The notes under the pieces were generated by a model. The model worked only from the letters and a program-made list of their open reading frames with translations, had not been told where the DNA came from and did no database searches. DNA of 64,000 nucleotides, from the NCBI GenBank assembly GCA_963815655.1, contig CAWFHK010000001.1, positions 62,001 to 126,000 of the forward strand, written 5' to 3'. Every line of letters starts with the position of its first letter. Positions within the stretch are counted from its first letter, which is position 1. The stretch comes from JAWOLE01 sp963815655. Lineage in GTDB: Bacteria > Acidobacteriota > Thermoanaerobaculia > UBA5066 > Gp7-AA6. Positions 23,606 through 32,223 of the stretch are shown here, in pieces. Position numbers and translations under genes: made by a program.

Positions 23606-23988
23606 CCGGCCGCCGCCGGCCCGGAGTCTTTCGCATCGGCGCCATTGCCGAACGGTTCGGGATCCATCCCCAGACTCTGCGGCTTTACGAGCGCGAGGGC
23701 TTGCTGCGCCCGGTTCGTACCGAAGGCAATACGCGGCTCTACGACTCCGACACGATCGAGCGGCTGGAGATCATTCTCACGCTGACCCGGGATCTGGGCG
23801 TCAACCTCGCCGGCGTCGAAGTCATCCTTCACATGAAGGAGAAGATCGAGAGGATGCAGGGGGACGTGCATCAGCTGCTCTCGGTCCTCCGTGAGGACGT
23901 CGAAGCGCGCCGGGTGGAGCCGGACCGACGCTACGCCCTGACGACCATCTCGAAGAGCCTCGCCCTCGCCAAGCTCGAGAAACGTTAG
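23602..23988 (+). CDS. hspR: MerR-family regulator, HspR-like
   Basis: The 128-aa regulator has a MerR winged helix (FRIGAIAERFGIHPQTLRLYEREGLLRPVRT-type, residues 10-40). The recognition pattern with tyrosine and arginine (NTRLYDSDTIERLEIILTLTRDLGVNLAGVEVIL) follows, as in HspR. A coiled coil completes it. It lacks the cysteine effector site of metal-sensing MerR proteins. In HspR systems DnaK itself is the co-repressor, and clustering with dnaK fits that. The GTG start overlaps the hsp20 stop. A degenerate HAIR-like site lies at the dnaK promoter (20992-21012). Confidence 0.85.
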   Translation: MTGRRRPGVFRIGAIAERFGIHPQTLRLYEREGLLRPVRTEGNTRLYDSDTIERLEIILTLTRDLGVNLAGVEVILHMKEKIERMQGDVHQLLSVLREDVEARRVEPDRRYALTTISKSLALAKLEKR

Positions 23989-23989
23989 G

Positions 23990-24075
23990 TTCCAAATTCC
24001 ATAATTCCGGATTCCATCGGGCTCCGCTCCGGATTGTTGGATTCTGGAATCTGGAATCTGGAATCCGGAATTTGA
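23990..24075. repeat. Heptamer-array hairpin, unit GGAATCT / ATTCC
   Basis: The left arm (TTCCAAATTCCATAATTCCGG...) and the right arm of TCTGGAA units (ATTCTGGAATCTGGAATCTGG...) are mutually complementary around a GGGCTCCGCTCC centre. It starts two bases after the hspR stop and ends about 45 bases before the GWxTD gene. Confidence 0.85.
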
Positions 24076-24122
24076 GACTTTCCTTATAGAATGCGGCGCT
24101 TGGAATAAACCGAGGAGGGATT

Positions 24123-25877
24123 GTGAAGAAGACACTGCTTTTTGTCGCCGGCATCGCGATGGCATCGCTGGCGCTGGCGCAACTTTCCAAGTACAAGGAC
24201 TGGGCCAAGACCCCGGAGTCGTACTTCCTGACTCCCGGGGAGCGCGAGGAATGGTCGCACGTCGGCAGCGACGCGGACGCCGAGAAGTTCATCGCGATGT
24301 ACTGGGCCAAGCGGGATCCGACTCCGTCCACGCCGCAGAACGAATTCAAGGACGGCGTGATGCGCCGCATCGCTGCGGCCGACGAACAGTTCAAGCTGCG
24401 GCGCTACAACCGCGGATCCGAGTCGTCGCGAGGCCGCGTCTTCGTGACGCTCGGCGCGCCCAGCCGGGCCTCGCAGTCGCGTCCCCAGGACCGCGTCGGC
24501 GGGTCTCTCGGCGATTCCGGGCTTCCGACGGGGCCGGAAGGCGGCACCGGGTTCGGAGGCGCCTCGACGAGCGCCGTGACCGTCACCTGGACTTACGACA
24601 AGGACCATTTCGATCCGGCGTGGGGGATCCCGGATATGCGCATCCGCTTCGCCGTCGACCCGCTGCGCGGCTCCGACGACATGTCCAAGGACCCGATCGT
24701 CGATCACACGATCGCCACCGTCGCGGAGAAGAGCATCGTGAATCCGAGCGGGACCGTGGCCAGCGCGCCCGGCTCCGCCGCCCCGCCGGCCGCGAGCGCC
24801 AATCCTGCCGTTCCGCCGGCCGCCACCGGTCCGGCCGCCACCGGTCCGGCCGCCGCCGCGCCTCCGCCGCCGGCTCCCGCGGCGGCCGCGCTTCCCGCGG
24901 CCACGCGCTCGCTGCTCGAGGCGCTGACGAAGGAGAAGCATGACGAGGCCAATCCCGTTTTCTGGGGAGGCAGCTTCAACAGCGTCCCGGGAGAGGGTTT
25001 CTACGCGTTGCAGCTCTACGTTGCCGGCGACAAGGCCCCCGCGGGCCCCGTGAAGTTCGGCGGCATCGTGACGAGCGATTCCGGCCAGGAGGCGGCGACG
25101 TACTGGGAAGACGCGACGCCGGCGGACATGAAGACCGGATCACGCTCGGACAAGGTCTTCGAGCGCTCGGTCGTTCTCCCTCCCGGCGCCTATCGTGGCG
25201 CCTTCGGTCTCTTCTCCGCCGACGGCGGGACGGCGCTCGCGTCGGCCTCGGCGACGTTCCACATCCAGGCGAAGCCGACCGATTTCGCCGTCTCTCCGCT
25301 CATCCTCGCCAATACCCTGACGCCGCTGACCAAGCGCCCGGGTCCGACGGATCCGTTCGTGTTCGGCGTGGAGAAGCCGATCCGTGTCGAGCCGAAGGGC
25401 AACCGGCTCTTCGCCAAGGAAGACAGCCTCTGGTACTTCTACACGGTCCGGAATCCGAAACTGCCCGAGCAGGCGGCCGCCGCCGCCCCGGCCCCCCAGG
25501 GCGCGCCTCCCGCCGCGACGACGCCCGGCGCCGCCCCGACGCCTCCGGCGGAGGTCAAACCGCGGATCCAGGCCCGCATCGGCGTGCTGAAGGACGGGCA
25601 GCCCGCCTTCGCCCCCCTGACGGCGCCGGCCGAGATGCAGATCCTGGCTCCCGACTACTACGCGACGGGGAGCGAGATCCCCCTGCAGTCCTTCGACCCG
25701 GGTTACTACACCTTCACGGTGACCGTGCGCGATCTGAACGCCCCCCGCGATTCTGAGGCCTTCAAGGGAATTGATCGGAAAGAGGACTTCGTCGTCCTGA
25801 AGCCCGACGGCTCGATCCCCGAAAAGCCCGCTCCCAAGCCCGCCGCCAGGCCCAAGGCCCCCCCAAAGAAGAAATGA
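24123..25877 (+). CDS. GWxTD domain-containing exported protein
   Basis: The 584-aa protein has a cleavable signal peptide (MKKTLLFVAGIAMASLALAQ). The GWxTD-type domain begins immediately (YKDWAKTPESYFLTPGEREEWSHV...FIAMYWAKRDPTPSTPQNEFK, to about residue 140). The family is widespread in Acidobacteriota and its function is unknown. Two Ala/Pro-rich low-complexity linkers (about residues 215-265 and 445-475) separate beta-rich segments. The C-terminus is a Pro/Lys-rich tail (KPAPKPAARPKAPPKKK). GTG 24123 has a good Shine-Dalgarno (GAGGAGG). The gene ends before a GNRA-loop hairpin at 25926-25953. Confidence 0.87.
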   Translation: MKKTLLFVAGIAMASLALAQLSKYKDWAKTPESYFLTPGEREEWSHVGSDADAEKFIAMYWAKRDPTPSTPQNEFKDGVMRRIAAADEQFKLRRYNRGSESSRGRVFVTLGAPSRASQSRPQDRVGGSLGDSGLPTGPEGGTGFGGASTSAVTVTWTYDKDHFDPAWGIPDMRIRFAVDPLRGSDDMSKDPIVDHTIATVAEKSIVNPSGTVASAPGSAAPPAASANPAVPPAATGPAATGPAAAAPPPPAPAAAALPAATRSLLEALTKEKHDEANPVFWGGSFNSVPGEGFYALQLYVAGDKAPAGPVKFGGIVTSDSGQEAATYWEDATPADMKTGSRSDKVFERSVVLPPGAYRGAFGLFSADGGTALASASATFHIQAKPTDFAVSPLILANTLTPLTKRPGPTDPFVFGVEKPIRVEPKGNRLFAKEDSLWYFYTVRNPKLPEQAAAAAPAPQGAPPAATTPGAAPTPPAEVKPRIQARIGVLKDGQPAFAPLTAPAEMQILAPDYYATGSEIPLQSFDPGYYTFTVTVRDLNAPRDSEAFKGIDRKEDFVVLKPDGSIPEKPAPKPAARPKAPPKKK

Positions 25878-25925
25878 GGCCCGGCACTCCCTTTCTCCTC
25901 CCGCACGGAGACATCTGAGCTCATG

Positions 25926-25953
25926 GAACGGCCGCCCGCAAGGGCGGCCGTTC
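25926..25953. terminator. 12-bp stem with GCAA tetraloop
   Basis: GAACGGCCGCCC (25926-25937) pairs perfectly with GGGCGGCCGTTC (25942-25953) around a GCAA loop. It lies about 50 bp after the GWxTD stop. There is no T-run on either side, so it may terminate with Rho or only stabilise the transcript end. Confidence 0.5.
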
Positions 25954-26203
25954 TCAACTCCCCCGCCATTTTCAGTGCCAGGTCTTTCGGGCGGAGCCGG
26001 GCTGGGAAGCCGCCCGACGCGCCGCGAGTGAGGGGCGGCGGGTGGCGCCGGCCGAAGCCCTCGCGCGGTGGCGGAGGGCCGGCGATGGTTCCGACCAGGA
26101 AGTCCGGCGGCAACCCCGGCCCGGAGTCGCCGCGCGAGGTGGCCGGCGACAGGACCCGCCGCCCCGTCTTATCTGCCGAGGACCGGCGGCGCTCCTCCTC
26201 CGG
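25954..26203. other. Non-coding gap between convergent genes
   Basis: This is a 250-bp GC-rich stretch between the convergent GWxTD and VWA genes. The open frames crossing it have no recognisable domain or ribosome site. I see nothing further in it. Confidence 0.5.
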
Positions 26204-27814
26204 CTATTCGACCCGAACGTCCGCCTTGGCGGTCCCCATGCGCCCCGTCGGCTTGTCCTGCACGTTGACGACGATCCGCTGGTTGCCCTTGCGCGTCTGG
26301 AGCGTCACGAGGGTGTTCAGAGGCGTGTCGGCCGGAGCGTTCTTCGGCACGTTGAACGTTGCCTCTTCGTGCCCAACGTCGCTCATGTTGCCGCTGTCGT
26401 CGATCACGCCGATGTAGAGGTCGGCCTTCGCCTGAGACCCATCGCCCTGGGGAAGGAGTGTCAGCGAGGACGCCGGCACCGTCACGGAGATCGGCAGGGA
26501 GTAGTACTTCTTTTCCTTCCGCGCGGGCGCCAGTCGCAGCGTCACCGGGATGCCGCGGTACTCGACGTTCGTTCGCAGAGCGGCCTGGGTGACGTCCCGC
26601 GCCCTCTCTTCCCCGGTGCGTCCCGCGAACCCGCGGCGGGCCCGGACCGTCAGACCCGGCCGGGTCACCTCCACCCGGACGTCGCGGTATCCCGTGGCCG
26701 GCAGCTTCGAGAGGTTGACGCCGATCGAGTAGTACGTCGACGTGTCCTGGTAGACGCGGCCGAGGCCGCGGTCGAGATCATTGGTGTTGAGCAGGGCGAG
26801 GCCTCCCGTCTCGCGGGCGAGCAGCTGCATCCCGGCCTGGCTGTCCGTCCGCGCGAAGAACGCGACGCCTGGACGGCTGGCGAGCGGGTCGTCGTTGGAG
26901 GCGGTCGCCCCCTCGCCCACCAGGCCCCGCGCGTCGACGGCGTAGAAGGTCACGTCCGACGCGTTCGCTCTCCTGACGAGGGCGTCGAGCTCCGGCGCCA
27001 GGTCGCGCGTGTCGAACACCTGGAGCGACGCGCCGAAACGGCCTCCGGCGTATTGCGTCATCGCGAAGCCGGGCTGCGTCTCGAAGCCCCCGGAAACGAA
27101 GAGGAAGACTTTCTTGCCAGGAAGCGCCGTCAGCGTCGTGACCTCGGAGCCCATGTCGCTCAACATCTGGCGGACCTCGGCCCGTTCCTGCTGCGCGTAG
27201 TTGCGGGCGGCGGCGATCCGGCTCTGCACCGAGCGCGTGGAATCGATCTCCCGCAGGGTCTGCTGTTCCGTCATCAATCGCGACATTCCCACGCCGGAGT
27301 CCATCCGCGACAGCGCGGAGAGCAGGGTTTCCTTGCTCGCCGTCCAGGGCGTCAGGTCCCTGGCGCGGCGGTCGAAGAGGACGATCCGGCCCGTGTCGCT
27401 GGGGCCCAGGCGCGTGACGAAATCCCGGAGCGACTCGAGCGCCCTGTTCCGGTAGCCGGGCGAGAGGTGACCGACGTCGACGTAGAGGAGGAAGTGCCGC
27501 GGGACGTAGGCCTCCTCCCCCTTCCGGTACTCCGCGAGCACGCGCTCGGGCGGCGCGGAGGCGAGGTCGGGAGCGTGGATCGTTCCCTCCGCGACCCGGG
27601 CGAAGTAATCGAGCGGGACGGGTTTGCCGTCCACCTTGACGCTGAACTCCCCCTGTGTGAGGTCCGGTACCGGGCGGCCGTGCGAGTCCGTCACGACCAC
27701 GTCCAGGTCCATGACCCGGACTTCGACGGCCTCGCGAAACGCCGGGAGGGGCTGGTCCTGAGCCGCGAGGGGCGCCGCGAAGGCCGCGAGAATGACCGCT
27801 GCGAGCTTTCTCAT
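26204..27814 (-). CDS. Secreted VWA-domain protein (acidobacterial VWFA family)
   Basis: The 536-aa protein starts with a signal peptide (RKLAAVILAAFAAPLAA). A beta domain typical of this family (VRVMDLDVVVTDSHGRPVPDLTQGEFSVKVDGKPV) follows. The VWA fold begins HFLLYVDVGHLSPGYRN and continues with KKVFLFVSGGFE. The MIDAS is degenerate (DVGHLS rather than DxSxS). The C-terminal YYSIGVNLSKLPATGYRDVRVEVTRPGLTVRARRGF matches the family tail, followed by a beta sandwich. Start ATG 27814 was chosen because the signal peptide begins there. Function unknown. It lies about 70 bp downstream of the PATAN-HDOD gene on the same strand. Confidence 0.87.
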   Translation of the reverse strand: MRKLAAVILAAFAAPLAAQDQPLPAFREAVEVRVMDLDVVVTDSHGRPVPDLTQGEFSVKVDGKPVPLDYFARVAEGTIHAPDLASAPPERVLAEYRKGEEAYVPRHFLLYVDVGHLSPGYRNRALESLRDFVTRLGPSDTGRIVLFDRRARDLTPWTASKETLLSALSRMDSGVGMSRLMTEQQTLREIDSTRSVQSRIAAARNYAQQERAEVRQMLSDMGSEVTTLTALPGKKVFLFVSGGFETQPGFAMTQYAGGRFGASLQVFDTRDLAPELDALVRRANASDVTFYAVDARGLVGEGATASNDDPLASRPGVAFFARTDSQAGMQLLARETGGLALLNTNDLDRGLGRVYQDTSTYYSIGVNLSKLPATGYRDVRVEVTRPGLTVRARRGFAGRTGEERARDVTQAALRTNVEYRGIPVTLRLAPARKEKKYYSLPISVTVPASSLTLLPQGDGSQAKADLYIGVIDDSGNMSDVGHEEATFNVPKNAPADTPLNTLVTLQTRKGNQRIVVNVQDKPTGRMGTAKADVRVE

Positions 27815-27887
27815 GTCCCGAGAAAACGCCGCGGAACGCGCCGCGATTCCGCCCTTAAGGAAGGTGTTAGGGAGTCGCACCGGCCGC

Positions 27888-29300
27888 CTACGCCGTTCTG
27901 GCTTCGACGGGGCCCAGGCCCAGGAACTCGAAGACGAGTTGGACTTCGGCCAGGATCTCCTCCGCCAGGAGCGGATCGGGGACTTCACGGCCGAGGTGAC
28001 CCAGGGCGCAGGGGGGCACGACCGATCGGGCGGTGCGCACGAGCGTCGCCGCGTCCCCCGGATCGGTTCCGTCGTCGGAGATCACGGCCTCGAAGTCGAG
28101 CGGCAATCCCCAGGCCTCGGCTCGCCGCGCGCCCAGGATCGGCCGGTACGCCTCGAGGGCGGCGACGCGGAAAGGGCCCGCGGCGAAATCCGTCGCTCCG
28201 AGGACTTCGAGCATCTCGCCGTAGCCGATGGCGTGAAGCAATCCGAGCGTGTAGCCGCGCTCGCGTCCGATCCCGAAGCGCTCGGCGTAGCGTCCGGCGG
28301 CGATCGCCGCGGCGACGCTCGCCCGGCGCAGGGCCCGCGCGACCCGATTGTTCCCCTGGTTCCGCGTGAAGTCCGGGTCGCAGAGCCTCTCGATCAGCAC
28401 CCGGAGCGGAGCCGACCCGAGGCGCTCCACCGCGTCCGGAACGGTCCCGACCGCGTGCTCGCGGTCCGCCGCGAGGGAGTTTGCCAGGATCAGGAGGTCC
28501 AGCGTCAGGTCCGGGTCGAGGGCGGCGACCGGCACGATGGCGGCGGCGTCGAACGGAGACTGGCGGGCAATCTCGGCCAGCAACGAGACCGTGTCGCCGT
28601 ACACCGGGCGCATCACCACTCTTTCTCCGGCGAGCCCGCGGATGCGCCGCACGAACTCGTGGAAGGCCCGGAACAGCGTCCGTCCCTCTTCGGGCGGAAT
28701 CGGCGTTCCGATCTCTTCCAGCAGATCCCAATAGCGATCCGAAACGTCGCTCCGTCCGAAGGGAAAATCGCGGGGATCGGGGACGCTCGTCCTCCGTTTC
28801 TCGCGGGTGTGGCGCTTCTTGTCGTCCGCGTCCTTGGCGCCCTGCAGGGCCAGGACCTGGCCGCGCATGGAGAGGCCGATCCGCACGATCTGCTCGACGG
28901 TGTAGTCAGGCTCGTAGCTGAAGGCGGCTTCCCGCCAGTCGAACATCTCGAAGAGCAGCCTCCGGGCCAATTCCTCGACGCGCAGGGAGAGCCCGTCGTG
29001 CGTGTCGTGCCCCGCGTCCAGGATCAGGCGCGAGAGGCTTCCGCCACCAGTGAAACTCCGGGCGAGAAGCTCATAGAGCACCGGGGCCGAAAGAGCGCCG
29101 CTGCGCAGGAGATGGATTCCCAGGCGGTGGCGCGGCAGGGAGCCCGAGACATAAACGATCTCCCCGTCGCGCCAGTCGAGGGCGCGGCGGTCGGATCCGC
29201 GGGAAATCGTCAGGCGCCCGGAGCGCCGGTTCAACTCCATCCACTGAAGGAGGTCCGCGAATCCGAAGACCTCCAGACGGCCGCGCAGGTTGTCTGCCAT
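27888..29300 (-). CDS. PATAN (DUF4388) plus HDOD-like signalling protein
   Basis: The 470-aa protein opens with a PATAN/DUF4388 domain (LRGRLEVFGFADLLQWMELNRRSGRLTI..DWRDGEIVYVSGSLPRH, about residues 5-60), then a helical region. From about residue 195 an HDOD/HD-like domain follows (VSLLAEIARQSPFDAAAIVPVAALDPDLTLDLLILANSL..., TLGLLHAIGYGEMLEVLG). HDOD domains are non-catalytic HD relatives in signalling proteins. The combination suggests a c-di-GMP- or two-component-linked regulatory protein, but no partner is adjacent. It is probably co-transcribed with the VWA gene downstream and is divergent from the mutase gene. Confidence 0.8.
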   Translation of the reverse strand: MADNLRGRLEVFGFADLLQWMELNRRSGRLTISRGSDRRALDWRDGEIVYVSGSLPRHRLGIHLLRSGALSAPVLYELLARSFTGGGSLSRLILDAGHDTHDGLSLRVEELARRLLFEMFDWREAAFSYEPDYTVEQIVRIGLSMRGQVLALQGAKDADDKKRHTREKRRTSVPDPRDFPFGRSDVSDRYWDLLEEIGTPIPPEEGRTLFRAFHEFVRRIRGLAGERVVMRPVYGDTVSLLAEIARQSPFDAAAIVPVAALDPDLTLDLLILANSLAADREHAVGTVPDAVERLGSAPLRVLIERLCDPDFTRNQGNNRVARALRRASVAAAIAAGRYAERFGIGRERGYTLGLLHAIGYGEMLEVLGATDFAAGPFRVAALEAYRPILGARRAEAWGLPLDFEAVISDDGTDPGDAATLVRTARSVVPPCALGHLGREVPDPLLAEEILAEVQLVFEFLGLGPVEARTA

Positions 29301-29370
29301 CGTGAGACGAGGATGATTCTAACCTCTGCGGCGGCGGCGACGACCCTGCCTTGCCCTTAGAATCGCCTCG

Positions 29371-30936
29371 ATGGCGAAGAAGGGCTCCCGGCCGCCGCCT
29401 CCGGCGACGACCACCTCCGGCATCCCCATCCGGGGCTTCTACGGGGAACCGGCGCCCGGCGAATTCCCCTTCACGCGCGGGATCTCCCGGGAGATGTACC
29501 GGGAACGCTACTGGACCATGCGCCAGTACGCCGGGTTCGGCTCCGCCCGTGATTCGAACCGCCGCTACCGGTACCTGCTCGAGCAGGGCCAGACAGGGCT
29601 CTCGATCGCCTTCGACCTGCCGACGCAGATGGGGTACGACTCGGACGATCCGATGGCGCGGGGCGAGGTCGGGAAGGTGGGGGTCGCGATCGCGACGATC
29701 GAAGACATGCGGGTCCTGACCGAGGGTCTGCCGCTCGAGTCCGTTTCGATCTCGATGACCATCAACTCGACCGCCGCGATCCTGCTCGCGCTCCTGCTCG
29801 CCGTCGCCCGGGAGCGCGGCGTCGGCTGGGAGAAGCTCTCCGGAACGGTCCAGAACGACCTGCTCAAGGAGTACTTCGCCCGCGGGACATACATCTTCCC
29901 CCCGCGCCCCTCGTTGAAGCTCACGACCGACATCTTCGAGTTCTGCGGGGCGGAGGTGCCGCGCTGGAACACGATTTCCATCTCCGGCTACCACATCCGG
30001 GAGGCCGGCTCGACGGCGGTCCAGGAGGTCGCGTTCACGCTGTCCAACGCGATCGCCTACGTCGGCGCGGCCCTGGCGCGCGGGCTCAAGATCGACGATT
30101 TCGCTCCGCGCCTCTCCTTCTTCTTCAACGCCCACGCGAACTTTTTCGAGGAGATCGCGAAGTTCCGCGCGGCGCGCCGGCTCTGGGCGGAGATCGCCCG
30201 CGAGCGCTTCGGAGCGAAGGACCCCCGCTCCTGGAGGCTGCGCTTCCACACGCAGACGGCCGGCTCGACCCTGACGGCGCAGCAGACGGACGTCAACGCC
30301 GTGCGCGTCGCCCTGCAGGCCCTCTCCGCGGTCCTCGGGGGAACGCAGTCGCTCCACACCAACGCCGCGGACGAGGCCCTGGCGCTTCCCACCGAATCCT
30401 CCGCGAGGCTGGCGCTGCGGACGCAGCAGGTGATCGCCCACGAGACGGGCGTGGCCGAGGTCGCCGATCCGCTGGGCGGGTCCTTTCTCGTGGAGGCCTG
30501 GACGGAAGAGATCGCCAGCCGGGCGAGGGCGCTCATCGCGCGGATCGATTCGCTCGGCGGAGCCGTGGCAGCCATCGAAACGGGTTTCTTCGCCCGCGAG
30601 ATCGAAGAGGCCGCGTACGCGGACCAGCGCGAGCTGGAGGAGGGGCGCCGCGTCGTCATCGGCGTCAACGCCTTCCGCGAGGCGGAGCAAGAGGGGCCGC
30701 CCCTGTTGACCGTCGATCCGCGAATCGAGGAGGAACAGGTCGAGAGGCTCCGGGCGTTTCGCGCGGCTCGCGACCCCCGAGCCTGCGAGGAATCGCTCAA
30801 ACGGCTCAAGACGGCCGCACAGGAGGACAGAAACCTCGTTCCTTCGATCCTTCAGGCCGTTCAATCGTCGGCCACCCTGGGCGAAGTCATCGGCGCCTTG
30901 AAGGGAGTCTGGGGAGAGTACCGTCCGGGCGAGTGA
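29371..30936 (+). CDS. Methylmalonyl-CoA mutase large (catalytic) subunit, domain-split type
   Basis: This is the catalytic TIM-barrel part of a B12-dependent acyl-CoA mutase (521 aa). The cobalamin-binding domain is missing and must be encoded by a separate gene outside the window. Compared with the Propionibacterium enzyme, Tyr89, Arg207 and His244 correspond to Tyr53 (TMRQYAGF), Arg171 (YFARGTYIFPP) and His208 (SGYHIREAG), with a constant offset of 36. Retention of both Tyr and Arg favours methylmalonyl-CoA over isobutyryl- or hydroxyisobutyryl-CoA. It supports propionate or branched-chain degradation, in keeping with the acyl-CoA dehydrogenases at the window end. Confidence 0.93.
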   Translation: MAKKGSRPPPPATTTSGIPIRGFYGEPAPGEFPFTRGISREMYRERYWTMRQYAGFGSARDSNRRYRYLLEQGQTGLSIAFDLPTQMGYDSDDPMARGEVGKVGVAIATIEDMRVLTEGLPLESVSISMTINSTAAILLALLLAVARERGVGWEKLSGTVQNDLLKEYFARGTYIFPPRPSLKLTTDIFEFCGAEVPRWNTISISGYHIREAGSTAVQEVAFTLSNAIAYVGAALARGLKIDDFAPRLSFFFNAHANFFEEIAKFRAARRLWAEIARERFGAKDPRSWRLRFHTQTAGSTLTAQQTDVNAVRVALQALSAVLGGTQSLHTNAADEALALPTESSARLALRTQQVIAHETGVAEVADPLGGSFLVEAWTEEIASRARALIARIDSLGGAVAAIETGFFAREIEEAAYADQRELEEGRRVVIGVNAFREAEQEGPPLLTVDPRIEEEQVERLRAFRAARDPRACEESLKRLKTAAQEDRNLVPSILQAVQSSATLGEVIGALKGVWGEYRPGE

Positions 30937-31245
30937 GGCCCGGGCAAGCCCTGACCCGACAGCCGTCGAAAAACCGCTAAGTTCAGCTTGTAAAGGCGGT
31001 TGTTGGTGTGGAAAAAAATCTCTGCGGTTTTGCCGGCGCCCCGCCCTCCAGGCTTATTTTGAGGGTCAGACTCTAAACCACTGAGAGTCTTCGACTTGTT
31101 GGTTCGCACAGGAGTCGGTGCAAAGCGGACGAGGACCGCTCGATTTCACGGTTTTTCGTCGCTTTCCACAGGCATTTCAACAGGGTTTTCCGCCGCTTCT
31201 CCGGAAAACTGATTTCACATCGGTGAATATTGACGAATCGGCCGG
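30937..31245. other. Intergenic region with several hairpins, relatively AT-rich
   Basis: This is a 309-bp gap between the convergent mutase and tdk genes, clearly richer in A/T than its surroundings. Hairpins seen are AACCGC/GCGGTT near 30973-31004, AGACTCT (31068-31074) with AGAGTCT (31084-31090), and TTTTCCG/CGGAAAA near 31184-31206. TTTCCACAGG- and TTCAACAGGG-type words resemble degenerate DnaA-box-like sequence but are too few to call. No coding frame is supported. Confidence 0.5.
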
Positions 31246-31809
31246 CTACGTCCGGTTCGGCGGTTCGAAGCAGCGGCGGCACCGAGCCTCGTAGAGACCC
31301 TGAGCGCCGACGACGACGAGCTCGTTGCTCTCGACCAGGCGCTGCGTGTTGTTGGCCGGAGAACCGCAGCGCACGCAAATCGCCAGCGTCTTGGTGACGT
31401 CCTCCGCGACGGCCATCAGAGTCGGGATGGGCCCGAAGGGCGCGCCGCGATAGTCCTTGTCGAGACCGGCCACGATCACGCGCTTTCCCTGGTCCGCCAT
31501 CCGCTGGCACACGGCGACGATCCCGTCGTCGAAGAACTGCGCCTCGTCCACGCCGACGACCTCGGTTCGGTGGTCGAGCCGCTCCAGGAGCTCGGCGCTC
31601 GTGGCGACGGAAACCGACGGGAGGCGCATGTCGCTGTGCGACACGATCTCCGCGTCCGATCGCGAGTCGATCGCCGGCTTGAAGATCTGGACCCGCTGCT
31701 TGGCGATGATGGTGCGGCGCAGGCGGCGGATGAGCTCCTCGCTCTTGCCGGAGAACATGCTGCCGCAGATGACCTCGATCCAGCCCAGTTGGGTCTTGAT
31801 GAGAGACAT
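31246..31809 (-). CDS. tdk: Thymidine kinase
   Basis: This enzyme phosphorylates thymidine (and deoxyuridine) in pyrimidine salvage. At 187 aa it is a type II enzyme. It has the P-loop GSMFSGKSEEL (about residues 16-26), a Walker-B-like GVDEAQFF and the lasso-domain GLDKDYRGAPFGP. A structural zinc site is built from the two pairs CVRCG and CRRC. ATG 31809 gives the standard N-terminus. A heptamer array (31833-31862) sits just upstream of the start. Confidence 0.96.
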   Translation of the reverse strand: MSLIKTQLGWIEVICGSMFSGKSEELIRRLRRTIIAKQRVQIFKPAIDSRSDAEIVSHSDMRLPSVSVATSAELLERLDHRTEVVGVDEAQFFDDGIVAVCQRMADQGKRVIVAGLDKDYRGAPFGPIPTLMAVAEDVTKTLAICVRCGSPANNTQRLVESNELVVVGAQGLYEARCRRCFEPPNRT

Positions 31810-31832
31810 GGGGCAGCGATGTTATCCGACGA

Positions 31833-31862
31833 AGGTGGCAGGTGGTAGCCGGTGGGTGGTAG
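31833..31862. repeat. Short heptamer array, unit GGTGGTA
   Basis: GGTGGCA, GGTGGTA, GCCGGTG and GGTGGTA units in tandem lie just upstream of the tdk start. This is the same unit as the long array at 9511-9587. I see no clear second arm. Confidence 0.6.
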
Positions 31863-32016
31863 AGAGCCTGCCTAGGAGTTAGTTCTCGAGACGTTGTTCC
31901 CGCTCCGGGGCCTTCGTCGCCGATTCGTCGCGGACGATCCGCCCGGAGTCGCCGTCGTTGCCCTCTGCGGCACGCGGCGGCTTGGCCGCACGGAGAAACC
32001 CCTGGCCGCCGCTCCG

Positions 32017-32073
32017 GTCCGAGGGCACAGAAGACGCATCGCGAAACGAGGTTCGTGGTGTGTGCCCTCGGAC
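32017..32073. repeat. 13-bp perfect inverted repeat with 31-nt loop
   Basis: GTCCGAGGGCACA (32017-32029) and TGTGCCCTCGGAC (32061-32073) are exact reverse complements. They lie in the non-coding stretch upstream of tdk. Confidence 0.8.
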
Positions 32074-32199
32074 AGGGCCGCTGCCGGGCAACGCCGGCGC
32101 CTCCGGGCTGCATCCCGGCCAATTGAGCCGGGCTTCAGCCCCGGCGGCGGGACGCCTCCCGCAGGCCGCCGTGAACGAAGGCGCGCCAGAAAGCACCCC

Positions 32200-32223
32200 G
32201 CGTAGCCACTCTGCCACTGCGCC
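32200..32223 (-). pseudogene. 5' fragment of tRNA-Cys (acceptor and D arm only)
   Basis: Read on the minus strand, the 24 nt begin GGCGCAGTGGCAGAGTGG and continue CTACGC. This matches the 7-bp acceptor 5' strand and D arm of bacterial tRNA-Cys almost perfectly. Similarity stops where the anticodon stem should start. Neither a GCA anticodon nor a CTGCGCC acceptor 3' strand with T arm is visible downstream. I infer a truncated remnant. Confidence 0.5.

Noticed and set aside
25923..26417. Open frame of 164 codons between GWxTD and VWA genes
   Set aside because: It begins inside a perfect hairpin, is Pro/Arg-rich without a domain and overlaps the real VWA gene.
31160..31215. DnaA boxes or a replication origin near TTTCCACAGG and TTCAACAGGG
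   Set aside because: Only two degenerate words and no AT-rich unwinding region; neighbouring genes (mutase, tdk) are not origin-type.
31894..32205. Small coding gene on the plus strand in the gap upstream of tdk
   Set aside because: The frame has no Shine-Dalgarno, no domain and crosses perfect inverted repeats and the tRNA-Cys fragment.
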